From the NCBI GenBank assembly GCA_022360315.1, contig JAKSDA010000060.1, forward strand, positions 1-61,553: a stretch of 61,553 nucleotides of DNA, given 5' to 3'. A model generated the notes under the pieces. That model did no database searches and was not told the origin of the DNA. It worked only from the letters and a program-made list of their open reading frames with translations. A program made the translations under genes and the position numbers. Shown one piece after another: positions 7,079-14,372 of this stretch (the first letter of the stretch is position 1; each line of letters opens with the position of its first letter). This DNA comes from Pseudomonadota bacterium. Lineage in GTDB: Bacteria > Myxococcota_A > Polyangia > Haliangiales > Haliangiaceae.

Positions 7079-9424
7079 ATGCGAAGAATACACACAACAA
7101 CCAAATACTGCGATCATTCATGGCGCCCAACCTGGCATATCCCGGCGGCAATGGCCTTCGGGATGGTGCTGTTTGGCTGCGACATGACCGACACGACAAC
7201 GAGTAGCGAAAGCGATCACGTCGTCGCCGGCGCGACACCGGGCAGCGATATCGACAGGCCTGGGCCGCGCAAAGTTGGCGACGAAGTGATTGCAACCTAC
7301 CGTTCCCCCGCGGTCCCGGCGACCAGTCGAGGTGACGTCGAGCTGGCCTGGCGGGCCGAAATCCACGTCGCGGATGCGACGTATATCGCGCCGCATTTCT
7401 CGGCGTTCGATCTGCCCGAGGGCGCCCACCTGGTGGTCACCGAGCCGAGCGGAGTCCGCACCCGAAGGTATACCGGCATCGGCAAAGACGTTCCCGACGG
7501 CGCCGGCTTCTGGGGCATGCACATGCCCGGCGAAACGGCGATTATCGAGCTCTACAGCGACGTTGCCCTGCCCGAAGGTGCTGTGGCGATCGACCGCTTT
7601 GCCAAGGGGATCGTTGCACTTGGGCCGATCGCGCCCGCGAACGAGGAATTGGGTACCGAGGCCATCTGCGGCACGGGCAGCGATCCCGATGACTCTGAAG
7701 AGGCCAAGTGCTATCAGAGCAGTGAGCCGACCGTATACGACAAATCCCGTGCCGTGGCGCGACTGCTGATCAACGGAGTGTCCGGGTGTACAGGCTGGCT
7801 GGTCGGATCCGAGGGTCATCTCATGACCAACGAGCACTGCATTACCTCGCAGAGTGCGGCGGCCAATACCGACTATGAATTCATGGCCGAAGGCGCCACC
7901 TGCGCGACCGACTGCAGGAGTCGCGGGGCCTGCCCGGGTACCATCGTTGCCGATACTGGCACGCTGATTCAAGACAATGCCGCCTACGATTTTGCACTTA
8001 TCTTGCTTCCGACCAACCCGACCGGGACCTATGGGTATTTGCAAATGCGCGAAGGTGGTGCCCTTTTCGGCGAGCGCATCTACATCCCGCAGCACCCGCA
8101 GAGGTGGGGCAAGCGAATCGCCCTCTATAATGGCAGCAACGTCGCCACAGTGACCAGTAAAACCGAAGCTCCGTGCACTGGTGTGGGCGCTGGCGATCTC
8201 GGTTATCTCGCCGACACCCAGGGTGGATCGTCGGGCTCGCCGGTATTGAGCTATGCCGACCACGGCGTGGTTGGATTGCACCACTGCCGGGCCTCGGTGA
8301 ACAACGGCGCTGGCTACTGTCCCAACCGGGCAGTTCCCATCGAGGAAGTCATTGCTCAGCTCGATGTCGCCGGCAACCTGCCCAACGACTCCACCGTCGA
8401 ATCGCGCCGAGATTGGGGCTGGGCGTGGGCGCAGAGCGCGACCGGTACCTACACTGCATCGCCGACGTACTCGCGCAACTCGTCGGGTGGTTTCGACGGC
8501 ACGGGCGTTGCGCAGACCATCACCAACCTATCGACCGGCCGTTACCTGGTCGAATTCCCCAACCTCGGTGACATCATTGGTGGCAATGTCCAGGTTTCTG
8601 CCTATGGCATTGGCAACGAGCGGTGCAACGTGCGCTCGTGGAACCGCAGCGGCACCACGTTGCGGGTGTACGTCGATTGCCGCACCCCCGCTGGCGCCCT
8701 GGTCAATACCCAGTTCGTCTCGTCCTACGTGCGCAACGGTGTGCCCTCTGGCGCGCCCGACGAGGCCTATCTGTGGGCCAACAACGCGACTGCGGCGTCG
8801 TACACGCCGTCGGCAACGTATCAATGGAATTCCGGTGGCGGGCTCAATACCATCCAGCGCACCGGGATCGGCGCCTATGCAGTGACGTTGCCCGATCAAG
8901 CTCCGGCGCCGCGCGGAGGTACGGTGCAAGTGACTGGTTACGGCGACACCGGCGACTACTGCAAAGTGGGCAACTGGAGCCCCAGCGGGACGTCAATGCG
9001 TATCAACGTCCGTTGTTTCGATACCTCAGGCGCAGCAGTTGATTCGCGGTTCACCCTCTATTACAGCTCGACCCGGGCCGCGGGCGGGCTGTCGGGCGGC
9101 CACGCCTGGGCCAACAACGCGACCTCTGCCTCGTACAATCCCAGCCCTAATTGGGAGTACACCGAGATCTTCAGCTCTGGTGAAGTCGCGGCGCCGACCA
9201 CGGCAACACGCACCGGAACGGGCCTGTACAGCATGACCTATCCCAGCCTCTCGCCCTTCGGATCGACCGCCCTTGTCACTGCCTACGGCTACAGTTCCGA
9301 GTACTGCAAGATTCGCTACTGGGGTGGCTCTGGCAGCGTTTCGGTCAGCATAGGTTGCTTTGATGCCAGTGGTGCGTCGGTCGACACCCAGTATGTGTCC
9401 GGCTACGCGAATACGCAGCTTTAG
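7079..9424 (+). CDS. Secreted trypsin-like serine protease lipoprotein with three C-terminal repeats
   Basis: This encodes 781 residues. The signal segment ends in a lipobox, LFGC, at Cys34. The chymotrypsin-fold triad is visible: His253 in TNEHC, Asp304 in YDFALILL and Ser385 in GGSSGSPV, with paired cysteines around the active site. From about 455 to the end there are three tandem units of roughly 100 to 110 residues, each with WANN/WAQS, an RTGxGxY motif, VQVTGYG-type strands and two cysteines (YCK..CFD), probably beta-sandwich binding or sorting domains. The start was set at the ATG before RRIHTTTKY because it gives a normal signal peptide; the upstream 31 codons are not protein-like. The stop codon overlaps the end of a MITE, so the last few residues may be altered. 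Confidence 0.88.
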   Translation: MRRIHTTTKYCDHSWRPTWHIPAAMAFGMVLFGCDMTDTTTSSESDHVVAGATPGSDIDRPGPRKVGDEVIATYRSPAVPATSRGDVELAWRAEIHVADATYIAPHFSAFDLPEGAHLVVTEPSGVRTRRYTGIGKDVPDGAGFWGMHMPGETAIIELYSDVALPEGAVAIDRFAKGIVALGPIAPANEELGTEAICGTGSDPDDSEEAKCYQSSEPTVYDKSRAVARLLINGVSGCTGWLVGSEGHLMTNEHCITSQSAAANTDYEFMAEGATCATDCRSRGACPGTIVADTGTLIQDNAAYDFALILLPTNPTGTYGYLQMREGGALFGERIYIPQHPQRWGKRIALYNGSNVATVTSKTEAPCTGVGAGDLGYLADTQGGSSGSPVLSYADHGVVGLHHCRASVNNGAGYCPNRAVPIEEVIAQLDVAGNLPNDSTVESRRDWGWAWAQSATGTYTASPTYSRNSSGGFDGTGVAQTITNLSTGRYLVEFPNLGDIIGGNVQVSAYGIGNERCNVRSWNRSGTTLRVYVDCRTPAGALVNTQFVSSYVRNGVPSGAPDEAYLWANNATAASYTPSATYQWNSGGGLNTIQRTGIGAYAVTLPDQAPAPRGGTVQVTGYGDTGDYCKVGNWSPSGTSMRINVRCFDTSGAAVDSRFTLYYSSTRAAGGLSGGHAWANNATSASYNPSPNWEYTEIFSSGEVAAPTTATRTGTGLYSMTYPSLSPFGSTALVTAYGYSSEYCKIRYWGGSGSVSVSIGCFDASGASVDTQYVSGYANTQL

Positions 9425-9560
9425 AGCCGGTCCAAAAACCTCGGACCGAGCCAGAGCGACGAGGCGCGCCACCAGTGGGTGGGGTGGGCGAGGAGTGGAC
9501 AATACTGGGTGTATTTGACCGACGAGCAAGCCCGCTGGCGGTGATGGATCGGCGCTCTGG
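9424..9560 (+). repeat. MITE copy related to IS5-family ends, right end missing
   Basis: The sequence starts with GAGCCGGTCCAAAAACC and follows the complete copy at 49813-49969 closely for about 130 bases (shared CTCGGACCGAGCCAGAGCG and TGTATTTGACCGACGAGCAA). The right terminal inverted repeat is absent. The left end is preceded by TTA, the same three bases that flank the complete copy. The TAG stop of the protease spans the junction. Confidence 0.75.
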
Positions 9561-9617
9561 CGAGCCGGGTCAGGGTGGGAATTGTGTTGGCTGTGGTTGG
9601 AGTGCCGAAAACCCGTG

Positions 9618-10589
9618 TTAGCAGGGGCCGTCGCTACAGCAGTCGTTGTATCGGCGGCACACAGAGTCGCACCAGCACCCGCCCGGCGCTTGTTTGCCAC
9701 AGGAGTTGGTTTCCTGGCACGAGTTGGGGTCAGGGCCGGGGCCGGGGTCCGACCCGTAGAGCAGGCCGATCCCTTGGCCGTCGAGGGAGGTCACGACCAG
9801 ATCTCCACCGTTGGTCGAGCCAGGACAAGACGGGTAGTGCATCATCGAGCTGCTGTCGTAGGATGTGACTGCCCGCCACGAGCCACCCTCGGTGCACGAC
9901 GTTCCAGGAAACCGAATGTGCTCGTGGCGAAGCCCGAGCACATGCCCGAGCTCGTGACGCAACACACCCGTGACCGAGACGGCGCCACTGGTGAAGTCGG
10001 AGACATCAATGACTATAGTGCGGGGTACGCAGCCGCCCCCCGACGGGAAGAATGCACAGGCGCCCCCGCTGTTCCACGGCCTGACCGAAAACACAACGGA
10101 GGAGTTGGTGTTGCGACAGTTGCCGTCCTGCGACGAATCGTAGATGAAGTCGAACTTGCCGTGCGCCTCCAGGTCGGCCGTCGCTTGTGCCATCCCGTTG
10201 ACCACGAGTGACTTGTCTGACTGGAAGTCGTTAGTCACGCAGTAGGTCAGGCTGTTTCGAATGTTGGACGGCCAGAGGTCGTCCGAGCCGCCCACTCGAT
10301 TAACCGTGCTGGGGAGCTGCCTGGTCGAGACGCCATCGCGAAGAGCCTGATTGTACTCCTCCATGCTCGCGACGAGGTTGTCGTAGTGCTGGCGCAACTC
10401 GTTGTACGAGACAGCGATGTCACCGTCTGCGACGTAGATCGTCGCGCCTTCAAAGTGCCGAGTGGACTTCTCTAAGAATTCTGTCCACGACATGATTTCG
10501 AGCTCGTCAGCGTGGCGCGTCTGATCTTCGGCACACGAAGTCAGCGCAATTAGCGCGCAGAAGCACGCGCACAGCGTTGCCTTAGTCAT
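9618..10589 (-). CDS. Secreted metzincin metalloprotease lipoprotein with Cys-rich tail
   Basis: This encodes 323 residues. The signal peptide ends in LTSC at about residue 19, so it is likely a lipoprotein. The zinc motif HELGHVLGLRHEH at about 211-223 is the metzincin HExxHxxGxxH, followed by a Met-turn (SSMMHYPS). After a Gly-Pro-Asp linker the last 35 residues hold eight cysteines (SCGKQAPGGCWCDSVCRRYN), a pattern like a somatomedin-B-type knot. The enzyme should cleave proteins outside the cell, and the tail probably binds a partner. The start ATG has AAGGGG upstream. It converges with the serine protease gene, so the two form an exoprotease pair. Confidence 0.88.
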   Translation of the reverse strand: MTKATLCACFCALIALTSCAEDQTRHADELEIMSWTEFLEKSTRHFEGATIYVADGDIAVSYNELRQHYDNLVASMEEYNQALRDGVSTRQLPSTVNRVGGSDDLWPSNIRNSLTYCVTNDFQSDKSLVVNGMAQATADLEAHGKFDFIYDSSQDGNCRNTNSSVVFSVRPWNSGGACAFFPSGGGCVPRTIVIDVSDFTSGAVSVTGVLRHELGHVLGLRHEHIRFPGTSCTEGGSWRAVTSYDSSSMMHYPSCPGSTNGGDLVVTSLDGQGIGLLYGSDPGPGPDPNSCQETNSCGKQAPGGCWCDSVCRRYNDCCSDGPC

Positions 10590-10693
10590 TTGTTACCCCT
10601 TGAAATAAATTGTTAATCGAGGCCATGATCACAGCGATCAAGTCCCCACTTCGGCCGCATCTTGGCATTAATCACCGCTGGAGTCACGACTGG

Positions 10694-10730
10694 TTCATTA
10701 TAATTTATAGGCTGATTCATTATAATTTAT
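10694..10730. promoter_or_regulatory. Pair of AT-rich direct repeats upstream of the metalloprotease gene
   Basis: TTCATTATAATTTAT occurs at 10694-10708 and again at 10716-10730. The 22-base period is about two helical turns. Such an AT-rich pair stands out from the GC-rich surroundings and lies 105 to 141 bases upstream of the metalloprotease start, so it may be a regulator binding site or overlapping promoter elements. The role is inferred. Confidence 0.45.
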
Positions 10731-11280
10731 GGAAGGGTCTGTCGCAATTTCGCTATCAGATGCGATGGACCAGCACTCTTATCGGTGTTGGGTGACTTCT
10801 TGTATGACCCAATGACCAAACCGGAGGTGCAAACCCGGTTGGATGACTCGCTTCTCTGGGGGCGGGTACCGCGTAATGTTGAACAAACACGGTATTCCCG
10901 CAATACGGTGCATGATTGGTTTCGGGTTTTTAGAACCAATGACTCATGACGCAATAGACGAGTTGGGTCCGGAGCGCAATCTCACCCTGCAGATCGAATC
11001 CCCGGGGCATCAGACAAGGACGGGAATGGGCTCTCATCTGAGGTGCTGGCGCGTTCTCTTCACGCGATGAGGGAACTGGCGGGCGCCAAGCGCTCGACAC
11101 TGAGTCACGCCGATCAGACGAACATAGAGTGCAGGCGGCTATTCGAAGTACGAGAACAGGTTGGCGCTTTCGAAGGCCACCTGCTTCATCAGCCCGCTGA
11201 GCAACCAAGGTTCATCGAGCTCACGACGATTGATGGCGAAATAGAAGGTGAGTTCCGATTCGCCGAGCGTACGCGACACC

Positions 11281-11375
11281 GAGAGTTGCGAGGCCAACGG
11301 CCGAGCCGGCCGGGACTCCGGCCGGCCGGGGGCTTTGCCCAAAAATGATAGCCCGAACGCGAAGCGGTCGGGCCG
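11281..11375 (-). repeat. GC-rich interspersed repeat, copy 1
   Basis: Read on the minus strand this copy matches 40769-40865 on the plus strand: both contain GCGCGGCCCGACCGCTT, GGGCAAAGCCC, CGGCCGGAGTCCCGGCCG and GTTGGCCTCGCAAC in the same order and spacing. Shorter relatives occur at about 24257-24290 and 49757-49800. No coding frame is conserved with confidence, so I treat it as a non-coding repeat. Confidence 0.6.
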
Positions 11376-11415
11376 CGCACGATCACGTTGGATCGTTTCC
11401 AACGTGATCGTGTGC
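11375..11415. terminator. Long hairpin, possible terminator or palindromic element
   Basis: CACGATCACGTTGGA at 11378-11392 and its exact reverse complement at 11398-11412 form a 15-bp perfect stem with a 5-base loop, and pairing continues outward with one weak position. No T-run follows on either strand. It directly abuts the GC-rich repeat copy at 11281-11375, so it may be part of that element. Confidence 0.5.
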
Positions 11416-11858
11416 AGTTCGCAAATTGTCGTTTCGTGTTCTCCGAGTATCGAGCGCGAAGAAAACTGCCAAAGATCCGTGGGGCACGTTTCATTGTTTC
11501 AGCAGCTGTTAGACACGCGAGCAGCGACAACCGAGCAAGGGATCCGATGAATAGAGGCGCAAAGTTTGTCGGCAATCCGCGCCATTCTGCTGTGCGAGCC
11601 AGAGCCGACGCCGTCGCCGCCTTGGTGCAGTTCATGCAGGACGATCACCCAGCCATACAGCAGATCATCGAAACCACCGCCGATCGCCACCAGTGTGGTC
11701 TCGTTCGAGTTGGCCTGCGATACAACCGGCGACGGCGGGCGAGGGCACGTATCCAGTCATTGCCGCTCGCTTCTCTACAGGGGAGGCGACCGTGAAGAGA
11801 TGGGTGTGCGCCGAACTGGGCAAGCCCCAATTGATGCCCTTTTGGGTCCCTTTCAGCT

Positions 11859-12515
11859 TTACCCTGGGTCGGGATCCGGTGCTGAGTCGCCGAGAACCTG
11901 ATCGATGATCCCGTACTCTTTTGCGTCTTGAGCACTCAGGAAATAGTCCCGCTCGGTGTCGCTGCGGATCGTATCCACAGGCTGTCCGGTGTGCTTCGCC
12001 CACAGCCGCACCAGCTCGTCACGCGCCCGCAGAATCTCGGTTGCATGAATGTCAATGTCAGTGGCCTGCCCCTGGTACCCGCCGAGCGGCTGATGGATCA
12101 TGATCCGGGAATGGGGCAGCGCCGCTCGCTTCCCCGAAGCGCCGGCTGCGAGCAAGAAAGCACCCATTGACGACGCCTGGCCCATGCAGTAGGTCGACAC
12201 ATCGCTGCGCAGATGCTGCATGGTGTCGTAGATGGCCAGGCCGGCGCTCAGATGTCCCCCCGGCGAGTTGATGTACAGCATGATGTCTTTGCCCACATCT
12301 TCGGACTCGAGGAACAGGAGCTGCGCGATGATCGTGTTCGCAACGTCGTCATTGACCGGTGTACCCAGAAAGATGATCCGGTCTTTGAGCAGCCGAGAAT
12401 AGATGTCCCAGCCACGCTCGCCACGATGGCTCTGTTCAACAACGGTTGGAATAAACATCGTCGCGGAACGCTCCGAATGGAGCGCTGGATGTCTGTTGTT
12501 TACGGTCTTACTCAT
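11859..12515 (-). CDS. clpP: ATP-dependent Clp protease proteolytic subunit (accessory copy)
   Basis: This encodes 218 residues. The ClpP signature is complete: [19 protein letters not shown] with the nucleophile serine, [10 protein letters not shown] with the histidine, and the aspartate in [11 protein letters not shown]. It is a cytosolic serine protease barrel that needs a Clp ATPase. The start overlaps the stop of the upstream RHH/zinc-finger gene by 8 bases (ATGAGTAA), which indicates translational coupling. The usual partners clpX and tig are not nearby, so this is probably a second, specialised ClpP. The extra N-terminal leader (about 19 residues before MFIPTVVEQ) might be removed or be an over-extended start. 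Confidence 0.92.
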   Translation of the reverse strand: MSKTVNNRHPALHSERSATMFIPTVVEQSHRGERGWDIYSRLLKDRIIFLGTPVNDDVANTIIAQLLFLESEDVGKDIMLYINSPGGHLSAGLAIYDTMQHLRSDVSTYCMGQASSMGAFLLAAGASGKRAALPHSRIMIHQPLGGYQGQATDIDIHATEILRARDELVRLWAKHTGQPVDTIRSDTERDYFLSAQDAKEYGIIDQVLGDSAPDPDPG

Positions 12516-12948
12516 TGCCAATCTTCCCCAAACAGTCGAGGCAGAGGAACGTTCGCGGTCCGCTGCCCTCGTAGATCGCAATCGATGCCCTGCTTCCCTT
12601 GGGCAGTATGTTGTTGCATTGGTCGCAGACCGCGTTGAGGTTGAGGACGAGTTCCTGCCACCCGAGGAGCTGCGGCTTTTTGCTCTCTGCGTGCGAGCCT
12701 TGCGCCGGTATCACCCACCCGACACGCATGCCGTCCTGAGCGGCGGCGACATTGTCCGCCATGCCGCTCTGGACAACGCCAGACGTGTGACTCAGCGTGT
12801 GACGCACCAACCCAGACACCGAAGTCCCGAGTTCGGTGGCGCGTCGCTTTAGCTCGTCCTCAAAGTCTGCGGAGACGCGGGTATGAAGCACCCGTTCCTT
12901 TTTTCGACCAGGGGCTGCTTTGGAGTTGCCATCATCGTCGTTGCTCAT
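12508..12948 (-). CDS. Ribbon-helix-helix DNA-binding protein with a C-terminal zinc ribbon, coupled to clpP
   Basis: This encodes 146 residues. Residues 19-53 ([20 protein letters not shown] then [11 protein letters not shown]) have the strand, helix, helix pattern of MetJ/Arc/CopG-type regulators. Near the C-terminus two CxxC pairs (CDQC and CLDC, 22 residues between them) should bind zinc. The middle is a linker. Two palindromes just upstream (12961 and 13058) are likely its own operators. The gene overlaps clpP, so the protein may both repress the operon and be a ClpP-linked adaptor or substrate; the second part is inference. I do not know a named family with this architecture. Confidence 0.8.
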   Translation of the reverse strand: MSNDDDGNSKAAPGRKKERVLHTRVSADFEDELKRRATELGTSVSGLVRHTLSHTSGVVQSGMADNVAAAQDGMRVGWVIPAQGSHAESKKPQLLGWQELVLNLNAVCDQCNNILPKGSRASIAIYEGSGPRTFLCLDCLGKIGNE

Positions 12949-12960
12949 TGTAGAGCATAT

Positions 12961-12977
12961 GTATCACACCGTGACTC
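12961..12977. promoter_or_regulatory. Operator candidate, proximal
   Basis: GTATCACACCGTGACTC is an imperfect copy of the perfect palindrome at 13058-13074. It starts 13 bases upstream of the RHH gene's ATG, where a bound repressor would block transcription or translation start. The two sites are 97 bases apart. Confidence 0.6.
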
Positions 12978-13057
12978 ACCATGCAATCAAACAGCATCTT
13001 AGTAAGTGATTCTAACTACCTGAATAACCGCGACATCCTGCCATAATGACCGCATAT

Positions 13058-13074
13058 GTATCACATCGTGATAC
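13058..13074. promoter_or_regulatory. Operator candidate, distal, perfect palindrome
   Basis: GTATCACATCGTGATAC is a perfect inverted repeat with 7-base arms and a 3-base centre, of the size RHH dimers of dimers bind. It shares GTATCACA.CGTGA with the proximal site. No other gene starts close by on the minus strand, which points to the RHH-clpP operon as the target. Confidence 0.6.
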
Positions 13075-13328
13075 GTCATCGAGTCAAGAGCGCGCAGGTA
13101 TCGCCGACCTGGGCAAAAAGCCCAGCGAGCCGCTGTGCTCCGAGTCGCGCAAGAGCATCGTCATCGGTTTGCCCCGGCTGACTGACCACACGCTGGGGGT
13201 GATCACCCTCAGTTATGACGTTGTTGCACGTTTCCTGTCACATTGGATCTCAAGGGGTTGCAGGTCCGGGGCGGTTGAAAACGCGTTTTTTTGGAATCGG
13301 CATCCATCCTGCTAAGAAGAAAGGTGCC

Positions 13329-14216
13329 ATGGCGATCGAGAACTCTTCCCCATATCGTATTTATCTGGTTCTCAAGCCGTTCAGCGAGCTCTTGCCGCAC
13401 CTGCCGGATCTGCTTGCGCCACTTCTGGACATCGAGCCCCATTTGCCGGGAATCGAGGGATTTTACGAGGACAAGACCGACGCGGCCCTGCTCGGCCTGC
13501 AGTTTCAACGCCGTGCAGCCGAGCGTATCGGGCCCAATCTGCTGGTCGAACTGGTCACCGAGTGCGGTTTGCCGGTGATTGCACCCGAGGAGCTCAGCGA
13601 GAGCGAGTACGAGGGATTTTTTGGCCAGCACCTTCCGACCTATCCGGTTCAGCTGCGCCATTATCCGAACAGTTCGAACGGCCTATCGCTGGTCGAGGGG
13701 ATGGTGGAAGCGCTCGGTGCACATGCCCAGGGGGACGGCCCTGTGACGACAGCCGTCAAATCAACGTTGCCGGCGGTGGAAGCGCTCGGTGCACATGCCC
13801 AGGGGGACGGGGCAGAGTGCGAGAAAGATACCGAATTCGACAGCCTGGTAGAAGCGCTGCGCGAGCATGCAGAAAAGCCCGATGAGGGCGACAACAGAGC
13901 AAATACAGCCTCTCTTAGTTCAGGGGACACCCATGGGATCGGGCGGATGCGAGCAGTACCGCCGAGCGCCCCCGGAGCAGGTGAGCAGGCGCCGCAACAT
14001 GCAAGACAGTATCACGCGGTGTATCGCGAACGAGGTGAGGCTGGAGAGTTCGAGTTGGCGGAGGGGACCGACAAATACGAGAGCATGCAGCGTTCTATCG
14101 AGCCGTCTGCGCCGCCGCCCGGCGGCCGGCCCGCTTCGACGTGGGAGCTGGAGCTCGACGATCTCGAGCCGGAAAACGAGGGACGAGCGTCGTCGCAATG
14201 GGAGCTGATATCGTAG
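13329..14216 (+). CDS. Protein of unknown function with an internal duplication
   Basis: This encodes 295 residues, with AAAGG upstream of the ATG. Residues 1-125 look globular (alternating hydrophobic segments, YRIYLVLKPFSELLPHLP). From about 125 the protein is acidic and low in hydrophobics, probably disordered. A 35-base exact direct repeat (13704-13738 and 13776-13810) encodes VEALGAHAQGDG twice, and a weaker third unit follows (VEALREHAEKPDEGD). The C-terminus repeats a short acidic pattern (STWELELDDLE, SSQWELIS). There is no signal peptide. It converges with the methyltransferase gene. I do not recognise the family. Confidence 0.75.
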   Translation: MAIENSSPYRIYLVLKPFSELLPHLPDLLAPLLDIEPHLPGIEGFYEDKTDAALLGLQFQRRAAERIGPNLLVELVTECGLPVIAPEELSESEYEGFFGQHLPTYPVQLRHYPNSSNGLSLVEGMVEALGAHAQGDGPVTTAVKSTLPAVEALGAHAQGDGAECEKDTEFDSLVEALREHAEKPDEGDNRANTASLSSGDTHGIGRMRAVPPSAPGAGEQAPQHARQYHAVYRERGEAGEFELAEGTDKYESMQRSIEPSAPPPGGRPASTWELELDDLEPENEGRASSQWELIS

Positions 14217-14274
14217 GCGGCGATGGTGTATCGATGCGGAGTTGGCTTGAAGCTCTGCATTGATACCGCAACCA

Positions 14275-14317
14275 GCTGGCGAACCGCGGCCTGTGGCTCC
14301 GGTCGCGGTTCGCCAGC
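14275..14317. terminator. Hairpin between convergent genes
   Basis: GCTGGCGAACCGCG at 14275-14288 pairs perfectly with 14304-14317, leaving a 15-base loop. It lies 58 bases after the stop of the unknown protein and about 56 bases beyond the stop of the convergent methyltransferase gene, a natural place for a shared terminator, although it lacks a T-run. Confidence 0.55.
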
Positions 14318-14372
14318 CGGTAGCGAATTGCCAGACCGAAACGCATTGACGGGCTCCGGTCCAGCGCCACCG

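Larger units (their letters stand above)
10590..11858. other. Repeat-rich spacer with gene debris
   Basis: There is no intact gene. It holds the direct repeats at 10694-10730, a GC-rich interspersed repeat at about 11281-11375, a strong hairpin at 11375-11415, and on the minus strand an orphan stretch at about 11139-11290 (GESELTFYFAINRRELDEPW) that looks like real protein sequence but has no start and an unknown family. On the plus strand at about 11730-11790 a helix-turn-helix-like peptide (VIAARFSTGEATVKRW) recalls IS630-type transposases but is too short to call. Confidence 0.45.

Noticed and set aside
7118..8284. Minus-strand open frame of 388 codons opposite the serine protease
   Set aside because: The protease triad and signal peptide are on the plus strand; the shadow has no recognisable feature.
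11690..11860. Helix-turn-helix-like peptide resembling IS630 transposases
   Set aside because: Only about 16 residues resemble a transposase; the rest of the frame does not, so it could be chance.
13046..13315. Plus-strand open frame of 89 codons before the unknown 295-residue gene
   Set aside because: No ribosome binding site, no protein-like composition, and it overlaps the distal operator palindrome.
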